Shown here piece by piece: positions 34,406-42,516 of a DNA stretch of 62,070 nucleotides. The translations under genes and the position numbers were made by a program. Positions within the stretch are counted from its first letter, which is position 1; each line of letters opens with the position of its first letter. The notes under the pieces were generated by a model. That model ran no database searches and had not been told where the DNA came from. It was given only the letters and a program-made list of their open reading frames with translations. The stretch is taken from positions 1-62,070 of the forward strand of contig JBILKR010000016.1 in the NCBI GenBank assembly GCA_044376575.1. Direction: 5' to 3'. This DNA comes from BA4 sp044376575 (GTDB lineage Bacteria > Bacteroidota > Bacteroidia > CAIKAF01).

Positions 34406-36727
34406 ATGAAATACGTTTTCTTACTTTTTAGCGCTCTCTCTTCGACCATATTTTCCATGGCACAAGCACCGGTACCTACATCATGGGCATGTGAGGGAGC
34501 TGTTCCTACGGGCTGGGTTCATAACTGGCAGTTAGTTGGGACAAATCAGTTTTATACTGGAGCTAGTCAACTATGTGAAGGAGCAGCCGCTGCTCGTTTA
34601 GATGCAACGAATGAAGGTATTGTGGTAAAAACAGCTTCGCAGCCGGGAAGAGTTGTTTACAGTATTTTAGGAACGGGAACCAGCTCATGGCAAGGTACTT
34701 TTACTGTTCAGGAATCTGAAGACAGCATCACGTGGACCGCATTAAAAACATACAATACAGGACAACTGCCAATTACAGGTCCTTGCAATTATGATAGTGT
34801 ATTGATTACTAATGCGAATGTAAGATATGTTCGGTGGTTCTTTACTTCCAAAACTAGTGGGTATAATATTGCGATAGATAATATTAAAGTACGTGCTCCA
34901 ATATTAACTAGTCAAAAAATTGTAGTGGAACAAAACAGCACTCCAATCGTAAACGGAACATTTGCATCTCCATTCAATGCACCTGTGTCAACACCTACCT
35001 CGGTAAACTTTTTAATGAAAAATGTAGGAACCGTTCAATCCCTTTCAGTGAATTCTATTCAACTAAGTGGTCCTGCTGCCGCAGATTACACCGTGGTAGC
35101 CCCCACTCTTCCTGCTAGCATTTCTGCAAGTTCTTCTACTCCATTGACATTAACTTTTAATCCTTCGGTTAGTGGTACCCGTTTTGCTACCATGACCATC
35201 AGATCCAATGATCCAACAGAAGATTCTGTATATGTTGTTGAATTGTATGGCGTTGGCGGAACACTAGCTACAGAGCCTTCATCTCAGGCTACCAATCTTA
35301 ATTTCCCCATCAATAAATCATACAGAACAGTGGTTAATTTTACCAATACAACTACAGATGTTTATGGTGGATATATAGTGTTGAGAAGTACTGGGGCTCC
35401 TGTAAGTGGAATACCTACAGACGGAACCAATTACAACGTTGGCGAAACAATTGGAAATGCCAAAGTGGTTTTTAAAAATAACGGAGGAGGCGTAAGCACT
35501 TCATTCTGGCCGCGTTGGGTAATTGCCAATACCACATATCACTTTACAGTTATTCCTTTTAATGGGGGCGGAAGTAATTTCGTAAACTATAACACAAACA
35601 GTCCTTTAACAGGGTCTGTCTCTTCTCCGGCAACAATGGTTTCGCCTTCTGAATATACATCTGTTGATCCATTAAACACCTCTTTTGTAACACAACTTCA
35701 AACACTAATTAATCCACATACCTCTATTTTTTACAGCAACTATCGTCCAACTATGATAGAAGGATTTATGGTGCGAGATACATTTGTGGTTCAAGGGCTA
35801 AATACATTCAACAAAGTGATTACATGTTCATACAGCGGAGCTCCAATTCTGTTTAATCTACCTTTTGATTTTACAAGCACAGGAACCAGCAGAGAACATA
35901 CCTTCCCGCACAGCTGGATGCCTACATTCCCTGCAGACAATCCGGAAAAGCCGGAATACAATGACCAACATCACTTATATCCTACCATTCAGGCCAACGT
36001 AAACGACGCAAGATGTAATTATCCGTTAGGGAATGTAATTACTCCAATCATTGCATATCAGGAAGGAGTTTTGGGGTTAGATTCATCAGGCAACAGAGTG
36101 TATGAGCCACGTGATGAACACAAAGGCGCGGCGGCTCGTGCATTATTTTATATGGCTACATGCTACAATACCGTGAGCGGAAATTCCTGGAATTTTCAGG
36201 CGCCTGTAGGTGAAGTTTGTGCCGGTGGTAGTCCATACAACATCACTTATGTGCAGGATCAACAGGTAATGAAAGACTGGCATTATGCCTACCCTCCTAC
36301 CAGTATTGATATCGCAAGAAATGACTATTTAGATAGCTTACAGGGAAATCGTAATCCTTTTGTAGATCAACCGGATTGGGTATGTTATATCAACTTTGAG
36401 AATATGACCTATATCGCAAATCCAACAATTCCTTGTTCTACATCAACACCGGGAGCATCTATAAACCAACAATCACAAAGTGTATATTTTACACTATATC
36501 CGAATCCTTCTGAAGGTGTGTTTAATATAAATGTATTTAGTAACTCAAACGAAACCGGAGTAATTAAAATGTTTGATTTATCAGGTAAATTAATGATGAA
36601 TACGATATATGAATTTACTGATGGAAACAATACAATTCAAATAAATAAAATATATCCTTCAGGAGTTTATCTGGTTGAGGTAATCACTTCAAATGGAAGC
36701 GAAACGAAGCGTTTAATTATAGAATAA
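34406..36727 (+). CDS. Multidomain T9SS-exported endonuclease I
   Basis: 773 residues. The signal peptide ends SMAQ. Beta-rich N-terminal domain (about 25-170) looks like a jelly roll. A choice-of-anchor D-type domain (about 175-290) contains VNFLMKNVGTVQSL and MTIRSNDPTEDS. A further FN3-like stretch follows (about 290-420). The catalytic domain (about 430-680) has REHTFPHSWMP (around residue 496) and DQHHLYPTIQANVNDARCN (around 520), the bacterial endonuclease I (PF04231, His-Me finger) motifs. A T9SS domain ends the protein (LYPNPSEGVFNIN, GVYLVEVITSNGS). I infer a surface or released non-specific nuclease. It ends the run and is followed by a terminator. Confidence 0.9.
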   Translation: MKYVFLLFSALSSTIFSMAQAPVPTSWACEGAVPTGWVHNWQLVGTNQFYTGASQLCEGAAAARLDATNEGIVVKTASQPGRVVYSILGTGTSSWQGTFTVQESEDSITWTALKTYNTGQLPITGPCNYDSVLITNANVRYVRWFFTSKTSGYNIAIDNIKVRAPILTSQKIVVEQNSTPIVNGTFASPFNAPVSTPTSVNFLMKNVGTVQSLSVNSIQLSGPAAADYTVVAPTLPASISASSSTPLTLTFNPSVSGTRFATMTIRSNDPTEDSVYVVELYGVGGTLATEPSSQATNLNFPINKSYRTVVNFTNTTTDVYGGYIVLRSTGAPVSGIPTDGTNYNVGETIGNAKVVFKNNGGGVSTSFWPRWVIANTTYHFTVIPFNGGGSNFVNYNTNSPLTGSVSSPATMVSPSEYTSVDPLNTSFVTQLQTLINPHTSIFYSNYRPTMIEGFMVRDTFVVQGLNTFNKVITCSYSGAPILFNLPFDFTSTGTSREHTFPHSWMPTFPADNPEKPEYNDQHHLYPTIQANVNDARCNYPLGNVITPIIAYQEGVLGLDSSGNRVYEPRDEHKGAAARALFYMATCYNTVSGNSWNFQAPVGEVCAGGSPYNITYVQDQQVMKDWHYAYPPTSIDIARNDYLDSLQGNRNPFVDQPDWVCYINFENMTYIANPTIPCSTSTPGASINQQSQSVYFTLYPNPSEGVFNINVFSNSNETGVIKMFDLSGKLMMNTIYEFTDGNNTIQINKIYPSGVYLVEVITSNGSETKRLIIE

Positions 36728-36747
36728 CACAAATAAATAGACCTTAT

Positions 36748-36779
36748 AAAAAGGAGAAATCAATCGGTTTCTCCTTTTT
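36748..36779. terminator. Bidirectional rho-independent terminator
   Basis: A 12-bp stem AAAAAGGAGAAA / TTTCTCCTTTTT with an 8-nt loop and T tails on both strands. It lies between the endonuclease gene (plus) and the omega-amidase gene (minus), whose stop it overlaps. Confidence 0.85.
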
Positions 36780-37548
36780 TTATTTCAAAATAATCTCCAT
36801 CATTAAAAAATGGAAGTTGTTTTCTTATCTGTTCCAATGATGATTTTTCCAGACTTGTGGTTTGTATAAATGCTTCGAATGGAGGAGCTTCTATTATTGG
36901 CTTACCCATCGGTTGAAGCACAATAGAATCACCACTGTAAAGAATATCTTTCCCATCTTTTCCTATCCTATTCACACCAATAACAAAAGACTGATTTTCA
37001 ATGGCACGGGCTACCAACAGGTTTTTCCATGCGAAGCTTCTTCTTTCCGGCCAGTTTGCAGTATAAACAAGCAGGTCATAATTAAATTTTTCTGTTCGTC
37101 TGCTCCAAACCGGAAATCTCAAATCATAACAAACCATCAACGCAATCTTCCATCCTTTATAATCAAAGATTAACTGTTTATCACCCGGAGTAAAAATCTC
37201 ATTTTCACCGGCCATTCCAAACAAATGTCGTTTATGATATGAATGAATACTACCATCAGGAAGTGCTACGGAGAAAGTATTAAAATAATCTTTATTTAAT
37301 TTTTGCATATAGCTTCCTCCTACTCCCATTCCGAATGATTTAGCCATACGAGAAAGCCAATGGGCTGGGTGTTCAGATACAGATTCACAAGTATGAATAT
37401 TCATGCTGAATCCTGTGGTAAACATTTCAGGAAGAATAACCAGGTCTGAATCGAATATGGTTTTAAGTATCGATTCAAAATGAATAAAATTTTGATCAGG
37501 GTTTTCCCAGTGTAGATTTTCCTGTACTATGGATACCCTCAGGCTCAT
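36760..37548 (-). CDS. Omega-amidase, nitrilase superfamily
   Basis: 262 residues of the YafV/NIT2 type. The catalytic triad is visible: Glu41 in ILPEMFTTGF, Lys106 in YHKRHLF and Cys140 in VCYDLRFPVWSR. YDLRFP and GENEIFTPG are typical of omega-amidases, which hydrolyse alpha-ketoglutaramate or alpha-ketosuccinamate made by glutamine or asparagine transamination. The start overlaps the upstream aminotransferase stop by 4 nt, so the two are coupled; together they match the glutamine transaminase/omega-amidase route that makes transamination irreversible (inference from context). Confidence 0.88.
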   Translation of the reverse strand: MSLRVSIVQENLHWENPDQNFIHFESILKTIFDSDLVILPEMFTTGFSMNIHTCESVSEHPAHWLSRMAKSFGMGVGGSYMQKLNKDYFNTFSVALPDGSIHSYHKRHLFGMAGENEIFTPGDKQLIFDYKGWKIALMVCYDLRFPVWSRRTEKFNYDLLVYTANWPERRSFAWKNLLVARAIENQSFVIGVNRIGKDGKDILYSGDSIVLQPMGKPIIEAPPFEAFIQTTSLEKSSLEQIRKQLPFFNDGDYFEIKKGETD

Positions 37549-38702
37549 ATTTTAATTAATTTTTCGGCAGCCTTTTCAAGTGTTTCATTTGATTTAGCGA
37601 AACAAAAACGCAGGCAATGATTATCGTGCGGAACATTATAATAAAATACAGACATCGGAATTGGCGCAACGGCAAATTCTTTTGTCATTCGCACTGCAAA
37701 ATCAACGTCTTTTTCGTCTGTAATTTTATCATAATTCAGCACCTGGAAATAGCTGCCCGAAACATGTTTAAAAGTAAATCTCGAAGCCTGTATTAACTGC
37801 TTGAAATAATTTCTTTTCTCCTGATAAAAATTACCCAGTTCGAGATATAATTCTTTTTCTTTGAGCAGTTCAGCCAATGCGTATTGCATAGGCGTATTAA
37901 CTGAAAAAACATTGTATTGGTGAACTTTTCTAAATTCCGCCATTAAATTTTCAGGCGCAAGAACATAGCCCAATTTCCAGCCGGTGGTATGATATGTTTT
38001 ACCAAAAGAAGACACGATAAAACTACGCTTTGCCAGTTCAGGGAATCGCGCTACGCTTTGGTGCTCTACTCCATCATAAATAATATGCTCATACACTTCA
38101 TCACTAATGATGATGATATCTTTTTTTTCAACCAGTTTTTGGAGCTTATCTAAATCAGCGGCAGAGAGAATACTACCGGTTGGATTGTGCGGAGTGTTGA
38201 TGATGATGGCGCGTGTATGATGAGTAATTAGTTTTTTCACATCCTCCCAGTTGATCTGGTAATGAGGATCTGTCATCTTTACAAACTTTGGTATGCCTCC
38301 GTTTAATTCAATGGCTGGCACATAACAGTCATAGGCCGGTTCAATGACAATCACTTCATCGCCTTCTTTCACAATAGCAGCAATCGCAGTAAATATGGCC
38401 TGCGTTGCTCCTGCAGTAATTGTTATTTCAGATTCAGGATGATAAACTGCACTGTATAATTCTTCCGTTTTTTGAGCAATTTTTTCTCTTAACTCAATAA
38501 TACCCGGCATAGGAGCATATTGATTTTTACCGGAAATCATTGCTTTATTAACGTGTTCTATTAAGTGTGTATGTGTTGAAAAATCAGGAAAGCCCTGTGA
38601 TAAATTAATGGCTTGATGTTCTTTTGCCAACGCACTCATTATGGAAAAAATGGTCGTTTTTACCCTTGGCAGCTTGCTTTCAATTGTTCCTTCAAACCTC
38701 AT
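37545..38702 (-). CDS. Methionine/glutamine-type aminotransferase, class I/II
   Basis: 385 residues, resembling YbdL and kynurenine/glutamine transaminases. Landmarks are INLSQGFPDF, the PHNPTG element, ISDEVYEHIIYDG, and the PLP Lys235 in SSFGKTYHTTGWKLGY. LRFCFAKSNETL carries the C-terminal carboxylate-binding Arg. The pairing with an omega-amidase gene (4-nt overlap) suggests it uses glutamine as amino donor, for instance to regenerate methionine from its keto acid. It lies 10 nt downstream of radA. Confidence 0.88.
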   Translation of the reverse strand: MRFEGTIESKLPRVKTTIFSIMSALAKEHQAINLSQGFPDFSTHTHLIEHVNKAMISGKNQYAPMPGIIELREKIAQKTEELYSAVYHPESEITITAGATQAIFTAIAAIVKEGDEVIVIEPAYDCYVPAIELNGGIPKFVKMTDPHYQINWEDVKKLITHHTRAIIINTPHNPTGSILSAADLDKLQKLVEKKDIIIISDEVYEHIIYDGVEHQSVARFPELAKRSFIVSSFGKTYHTTGWKLGYVLAPENLMAEFRKVHQYNVFSVNTPMQYALAELLKEKELYLELGNFYQEKRNYFKQLIQASRFTFKHVSGSYFQVLNYDKITDEKDVDFAVRMTKEFAVAPIPMSVFYYNVPHDNHCLRFCFAKSNETLEKAAEKLIKI

Positions 38703-38712
38703 ATTTCTACAT

Positions 38713-40086
38713 TTAAGTAAATATACCTCTGAAAAGTTCTTCTACTTTTCCGATGCCAATAATTTTAATATTAAATTTTGAGGTGTCTATTCCTTTTAAA
38801 TTAAACCGCGAGATGATAATTTTTTCAAATCCGAGTTTTTGCGCTTCTGCGATTCGCTGGTCTATTCGTGTAACAGGACGGACCTCTCCTGTAAGTCCGA
38901 CTTCTGCCGCAAAACAAACGTGAGTTGGAATGGTTCTGTTTTCATTCGAAGAAAGAATCGCACTAATCACTGCCAGATCCATCGCCGGATCCTCAACTTT
39001 TATTCCTCCTGTTAGATTAAGGAAAACGTCTTTAATACTTAATTGAAAACCACATCTTTTTTCAAGAACTGCTAACAACATATTAAGTCTTCTTAAATCA
39101 AAACCAGTAGCTGATCGCTGTGGCGTACCATACACGGCGGTACTGACAAGTGCTTGAATTTCAAGCAAGATTGGACGAATACCTTCCATTGTAACGCAGA
39201 CTGCTGTTCCGCTTAATGTATCATCATTTTGCGAAAGCAATGCACCAGATGGATTTTCTACCTCTTGCAGACCATCGTTAAGCATTTCATAAATCCCAAT
39301 TTCTGCCGTTGACCCGAAACGATTTTTAGACGCGCGGATGATGCGAAACAAGTGATTGCGGTCGCCCTCAAATTGAAGTACAACATCAACCATGTGCTCA
39401 AGGATTTTGGGACCGGCAATACTTCCGTCTTTGGTTATATGCCCTACTAGAAATACAGGAACCCCGGTAGTTTTAGCAAACTTTAAAAGCTGCCCTGTGC
39501 ATTCCCTGATCTGCGAGACGCTTCCAGCTGAAGCATCTAAAAGCGAGGTATAAAGGGTTTGAATAGAATCAATGATTAAAATATCCGGCGGATCATCATT
39601 CATTGCCTGAAGAATATTCTCCATCAAAACCTCTGTAAGCACAAAACAGTTTTCGTTATCAATTCCTATTCGCTGTGCACGAAGTTTGATTTGCTGTTCG
39701 CTTTCTTCACCGCTGATATAATAAATCTTTTTGTCCTGCAGGCGTAGCGCCATCTGTAGCAATAGCGTACTTTTTCCAATGCCCGGTTCTCCGCCAAGTA
39801 AAACCAAAGAACCAGGAACCAGTCCGCCACCAAGCACCCTGTTTAATTCCTGATCGCTTGTATTTATTCGGTGCTCCGTAGCATCTGTAATTTCACTTAT
39901 TTTCTGAAGTTTTGGGACTCTTAAATCCTTCGTTGAAAATGTATGCTGACCAGCTGATTTTTTTACAACAACTTCTTCAACATAGGTATTCCATGATCCG
40001 CAAGAAGGACATTTACCCAGCCATTTGGGAGACTGAGATCCACAAGACTGACAAAAAAAAGTGGTTTTTACTTTCGGATTGGACAA
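38713..40086 (-). CDS. radA: DNA repair/branch-migration ATPase RadA
   Basis: 457 residues: a four-Cys zinc finger at the start (FFCQSCGSQSPKWLGKCPSC), a RecA-like core with Walker A in GGEPGIGKST and Walker B in ILIIDSIQT, and the RadA-specific KNRFGST motif. A C-terminal Lon-protease-like domain follows (LTGGIKVEDPAMDLAV, AAEVGLTGEVRPV) without protease residues needed. It is a hexameric helicase in homologous recombination, helping RecA extend branches. It shares a minus-strand run with the aminotransferase/omega-amidase pair. Confidence 0.96.
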   Translation of the reverse strand: MSNPKVKTTFFCQSCGSQSPKWLGKCPSCGSWNTYVEEVVVKKSAGQHTFSTKDLRVPKLQKISEITDATEHRINTSDQELNRVLGGGLVPGSLVLLGGEPGIGKSTLLLQMALRLQDKKIYYISGEESEQQIKLRAQRIGIDNENCFVLTEVLMENILQAMNDDPPDILIIDSIQTLYTSLLDASAGSVSQIRECTGQLLKFAKTTGVPVFLVGHITKDGSIAGPKILEHMVDVVLQFEGDRNHLFRIIRASKNRFGSTAEIGIYEMLNDGLQEVENPSGALLSQNDDTLSGTAVCVTMEGIRPILLEIQALVSTAVYGTPQRSATGFDLRRLNMLLAVLEKRCGFQLSIKDVFLNLTGGIKVEDPAMDLAVISAILSSNENRTIPTHVCFAAEVGLTGEVRPVTRIDQRIAEAQKLGFEKIIISRFNLKGIDTSKFNIKIIGIGKVEELFRGIFT

Positions 40087-40100
40087 GTTAAACTTCTAAA

Positions 40101-40493
40101 TTAAATGTTTTCGAATTCTCTTTGAATAATACCATTCCCCTGCTTTGGAATTGCAATAATCAGAGAAGATTCATCCAACTTTATTATAGTCCATTTACCA
40201 TTATACGTTTCTAATTCTTGAGTGGTATCAATTGGAAGACCCAATATTTCTATGTATCGATGCTCAATACTTGCAGTTGGAGTATAAGTACCCGTATCAA
40301 TGGTCATTACATCTAAATTCTTATAAATCACAAGTCCATTGCTTTTAAAGTTAAACTCAACATTTGGAACAGATGTATCAAACTGAACTAATTTCCATGT
40401 ACCATTCTGCAAGTCTCCTTCTGTTGTTCCTATGCACCCAGAGGTAAATAAAATAAATCCACCTAACGCTAATAAAGTCAATAATTTTTTCAT
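40101..40493 (-). CDS. Small lipocalin-like lipoprotein
   Basis: 130 residues with a lipobox ending FTSGC. The mature protein begins GTTEGDLQNGTWKLVQFD, the GTW-type start of lipocalin-like domains, and continues as an antiparallel beta pattern (YKNLDVMTIDTGTYTPT, YNGKWTIIKLDESSLIIAI). It resembles the lipoprotein at 33979 in length and plan, but the sequences differ. It lies 14 nt before radA on the same strand. The ligand and role are unknown. Confidence 0.72.
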   Translation of the reverse strand: MKKLLTLLALGGFILFTSGCIGTTEGDLQNGTWKLVQFDTSVPNVEFNFKSNGLVIYKNLDVMTIDTGTYTPTASIEHRYIEILGLPIDTTQELETYNGKWTIIKLDESSLIIAIPKQGNGIIQREFENI

Positions 40494-40557
40494 AAAATTT
40501 AATACAAAAAATTGAGATAAATATACAACTAGTTGAGACTTATAAAAAGTTTATTGC

Positions 40558-41034
40558 CTAGATTTTTTTTATAATTGAGGAGGAAGAATATTCATCAACA
40601 AATGGAATAATCATTACTTTACCGTCATTCTTTTCAACCCATTCCTTCCCCACAACATTTTCCGGTAAATAATCGCCGCCTTTTACCAAAACATCAGGAG
40701 TGATTTTTTCAATTAACTGCATCGGGATCAACTCATTAAAAATAATTACAGCATCCACGCATTGCAATGCGGCAAGAATTAAAGCCCTGTCATTTTGATT
40801 TTGAACCGGACGATTTTCTCCTTTTAAAGATTTTACAGACAAGTCAGAATTTACTGCTACAATTAACCGATTGCCTAGCATTGAAGCTTCTTCCAAATAA
40901 GTAATGTGGCCTCGGTGCAACAAGTCAAAACAACCATTGGTAAAAACTATTGTATCTGAATGAAATCGCCAGAGATGAATCAACTTTTGCAATTCATCCA
41001 GCATTTTAATTTTATGTAGCGAGGCGGATTTCAT
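40558..41034 (-). CDS. rfaE2: D-glycero-beta-D-manno-heptose 1-phosphate adenylyltransferase
   Basis: Nucleotidyltransferase of the cytidylyltransferase fold, 158 residues, equivalent to the C-terminal half of HldE. The signature is TNGCFDLLHRGHITYLEEA with the HxGH motif, and VKGGDYLPENVVGKEWVE follows. It makes ADP-D-glycero-D-manno-heptose, the substrate of HldD (1546-2520). The kinase half is not fused, so a separate RfaE1 is expected elsewhere. It begins 2 nt after the UPF0104 gene stop. Confidence 0.93.
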   Translation of the reverse strand: MKSASLHKIKMLDELQKLIHLWRFHSDTIVFTNGCFDLLHRGHITYLEEASMLGNRLIVAVNSDLSVKSLKGENRPVQNQNDRALILAALQCVDAVIIFNELIPMQLIEKITPDVLVKGGDYLPENVVGKEWVEKNDGKVMIIPFVDEYSSSSIIKKI

Positions 41035-41036
41035 TT

Positions 41037-42065
41037 TCAGGTTGTTTTATTCATCACAGGAAGTAATATAAATGAAATAATACCAAGAATTAGAATCAAG
41101 AGGGTTTGTGCCGCCCAGATAATCCACCCTAAAGCAAGACCTATTCCTGGATCAATATTTCCAAACAATGGAATATTAAGCACTGCGGCAACAATTACAG
41201 GAAACAATCCTATGCCTCCAGGCACCAAAATCGTGGCCACAGATCCGAATACAAGCACCGCCAATCCTCCTTTCCATCCAATATTTGCAGTTTCTTCAAG
41301 TGAAAAAAAACACACGTAAGTCATTACATAATACATCAGAAAAATAAAAATTGAATGAAATGCAAATTCAACTTTTTGACGAATTTGAACAACTGATTTT
41401 AGCCCTTCCCAAAAACCACGTAATACAGATTGAATTTTTAGAAATACTTTTTCGAATGCAGGTTGCTTTCTGAATATAAAAACAATTGTAAAAGCCAGTA
41501 TAAATAATAAAAATACTAATATTTTTAAGTTATCCCGAAAAATATTTGGATAATCCTTTATTTCTGAATTAGTTTCTGTTTGTTTTAACGCCATTAATCC
41601 GTTCCAGATCGTCTCAAAATGATCAAGAAAAATAATTCCAGCAAATCCAAAAATCAGCAACAAAACAAGCATATCAACAGCCCTTTCTGCCACAACTGTT
41701 CCAAATGATTTTTCAAATGGGATTTTTTCATATTGATGTAAAATAGCGCAGCGGGTAATCTCTCCCAGACGAGGGACGGCCATATTTGCAAAATACATAT
41801 TCATCACTGCAAAAAACAGGTTATATACTTTAGGAACAAATCCAAACGGCTGTATAATTAGTCTCCAGCGAAATGCCCTACTAACATGGCTCAAGGCGCC
41901 AGCCAATATGGAAATAAATAACCAGAAATAATCTGCTTTATTCAGGCTTTCCCAAAACTGTGCTTTATCTTTTTCTTCGAGGTTCAACCAAAACCAGGCA
42001 ATAATACCCATGCCTACACAGGTAAACAAGAGTACTTTAAAAATTGCAATGATATTTTTTTTCAC
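41037..42065 (-). CDS. Lysylphosphatidylglycerol synthase TM-region family protein (UPF0104)
   Basis: 342-residue integral membrane protein with about eight helices. Family motifs are RLGEITRCAIL (the RxGE motif of this superfamily) and VLVPGGIGLFPVIVAAVL (the PGGxG motif near the end). It contains only the membrane part of MprF-type proteins, without the lysyl transferase domain, so transfer of lysine is unlikely. A role in lipid transport or flipping is possible (inference). It is packed between panD and rfaE2 with 2-nt gaps on both sides. Confidence 0.85.
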   Translation of the reverse strand: MKKNIIAIFKVLLFTCVGMGIIAWFWLNLEEKDKAQFWESLNKADYFWLFISILAGALSHVSRAFRWRLIIQPFGFVPKVYNLFFAVMNMYFANMAVPRLGEITRCAILHQYEKIPFEKSFGTVVAERAVDMLVLLLIFGFAGIIFLDHFETIWNGLMALKQTETNSEIKDYPNIFRDNLKILVFLLFILAFTIVFIFRKQPAFEKVFLKIQSVLRGFWEGLKSVVQIRQKVEFAFHSIFIFLMYYVMTYVCFFSLEETANIGWKGGLAVLVFGSVATILVPGGIGLFPVIVAAVLNIPLFGNIDPGIGLALGWIIWAAQTLLILILGIISFILLPVMNKTT

Positions 42066-42067
42066 CG

Positions 42068-42421
42068 TTAGGCTTTTATTCGATTGGTTGTTGTTTCGGG
42101 AAAAACAACTGAAGGAACATGCTGTTTGGCTTTCTCAATCTCCATCCATGCATAAGATAAAATCAAAATAACATCTCCGATTTGCACTTTTCTTGCCGCA
42201 GCACCATTCAGACAAATTACTCCGGATCCTCGTTGACCTTTAATCACATAGGTTTCGAAGCGCTCGCCGTTATTATTGTTCAAAACATGAACCTTTTCAT
42301 TTTCAATCAGGCTTGCGGCGTCCATTAAATCCTCATCAATGGTAATGCTGCCAATATAATTCAGGTTCGCTTCGGTAACCGATACGCGATGAATTTTTGA
42401 TTTTAAAACCTCAATCATCAT
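42068..42421 (-). CDS. panD: Aspartate 1-decarboxylase precursor
   Basis: Makes beta-alanine from aspartate for pantothenate. The 117-residue proenzyme self-cleaves between Gly24 and Ser25 in YIGSITID, leaving a pyruvoyl group on Ser25. The N-terminal KSKIHRVSVTEANL, NNGERFETYVIKG, GVICLNGAAARK (tetramer and substrate region) and VILISYA-type end match the family; the observed end is VILILSYAWM. It leads the panD-UPF0104-rfaE2 run. A possible hairpin lies in the 95-nt gap to panC. Confidence 0.95.
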   Translation of the reverse strand: MMIEVLKSKIHRVSVTEANLNYIGSITIDEDLMDAASLIENEKVHVLNNNNGERFETYVIKGQRGSGVICLNGAAARKVQIGDVILILSYAWMEIEKAKQHVPSVVFPETTTNRIKA

Positions 42422-42428
42422 AAGTCCA

Positions 42429-42436
42429 CAAATGTA
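42429..42436 (-). promoter_or_regulatory. -7 box directly upstream of panD
   Basis: On the minus strand TACATTTG fits TAnnTTTG exactly and ends eight bases before the panD ATG, so the transcript would have little or no leader. No upstream TTTG is present at 19-20 nt. Confidence 0.4.
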
Positions 42437-42481
42437 TATAAAACAATCAAAATTTATTATGAAAACATTTAAAATGAAAAT

Positions 42482-42503
42482 GTTCTCTTGCTAAAGAGCA
42501 ACA
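42482..42503 (-). terminator. Imperfect hairpin after panC
   Basis: On the minus strand GTTGCTCTT and AAGAGAAC pair with one mismatch around loop TAGC, followed by an A/T-rich tail with short T runs. It is about 14 nt beyond the panC stop. This is a weak terminator candidate. Confidence 0.3.
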
Positions 42504-42516
42504 TCGTTTAATGACG

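Noticed and set aside
33979..40493. The two small lipocalin-like lipoproteins considered as recent duplicates
   Set aside because: They share plan and length but almost no sequence identity beyond the GxW start, so a recent duplication is not supported.
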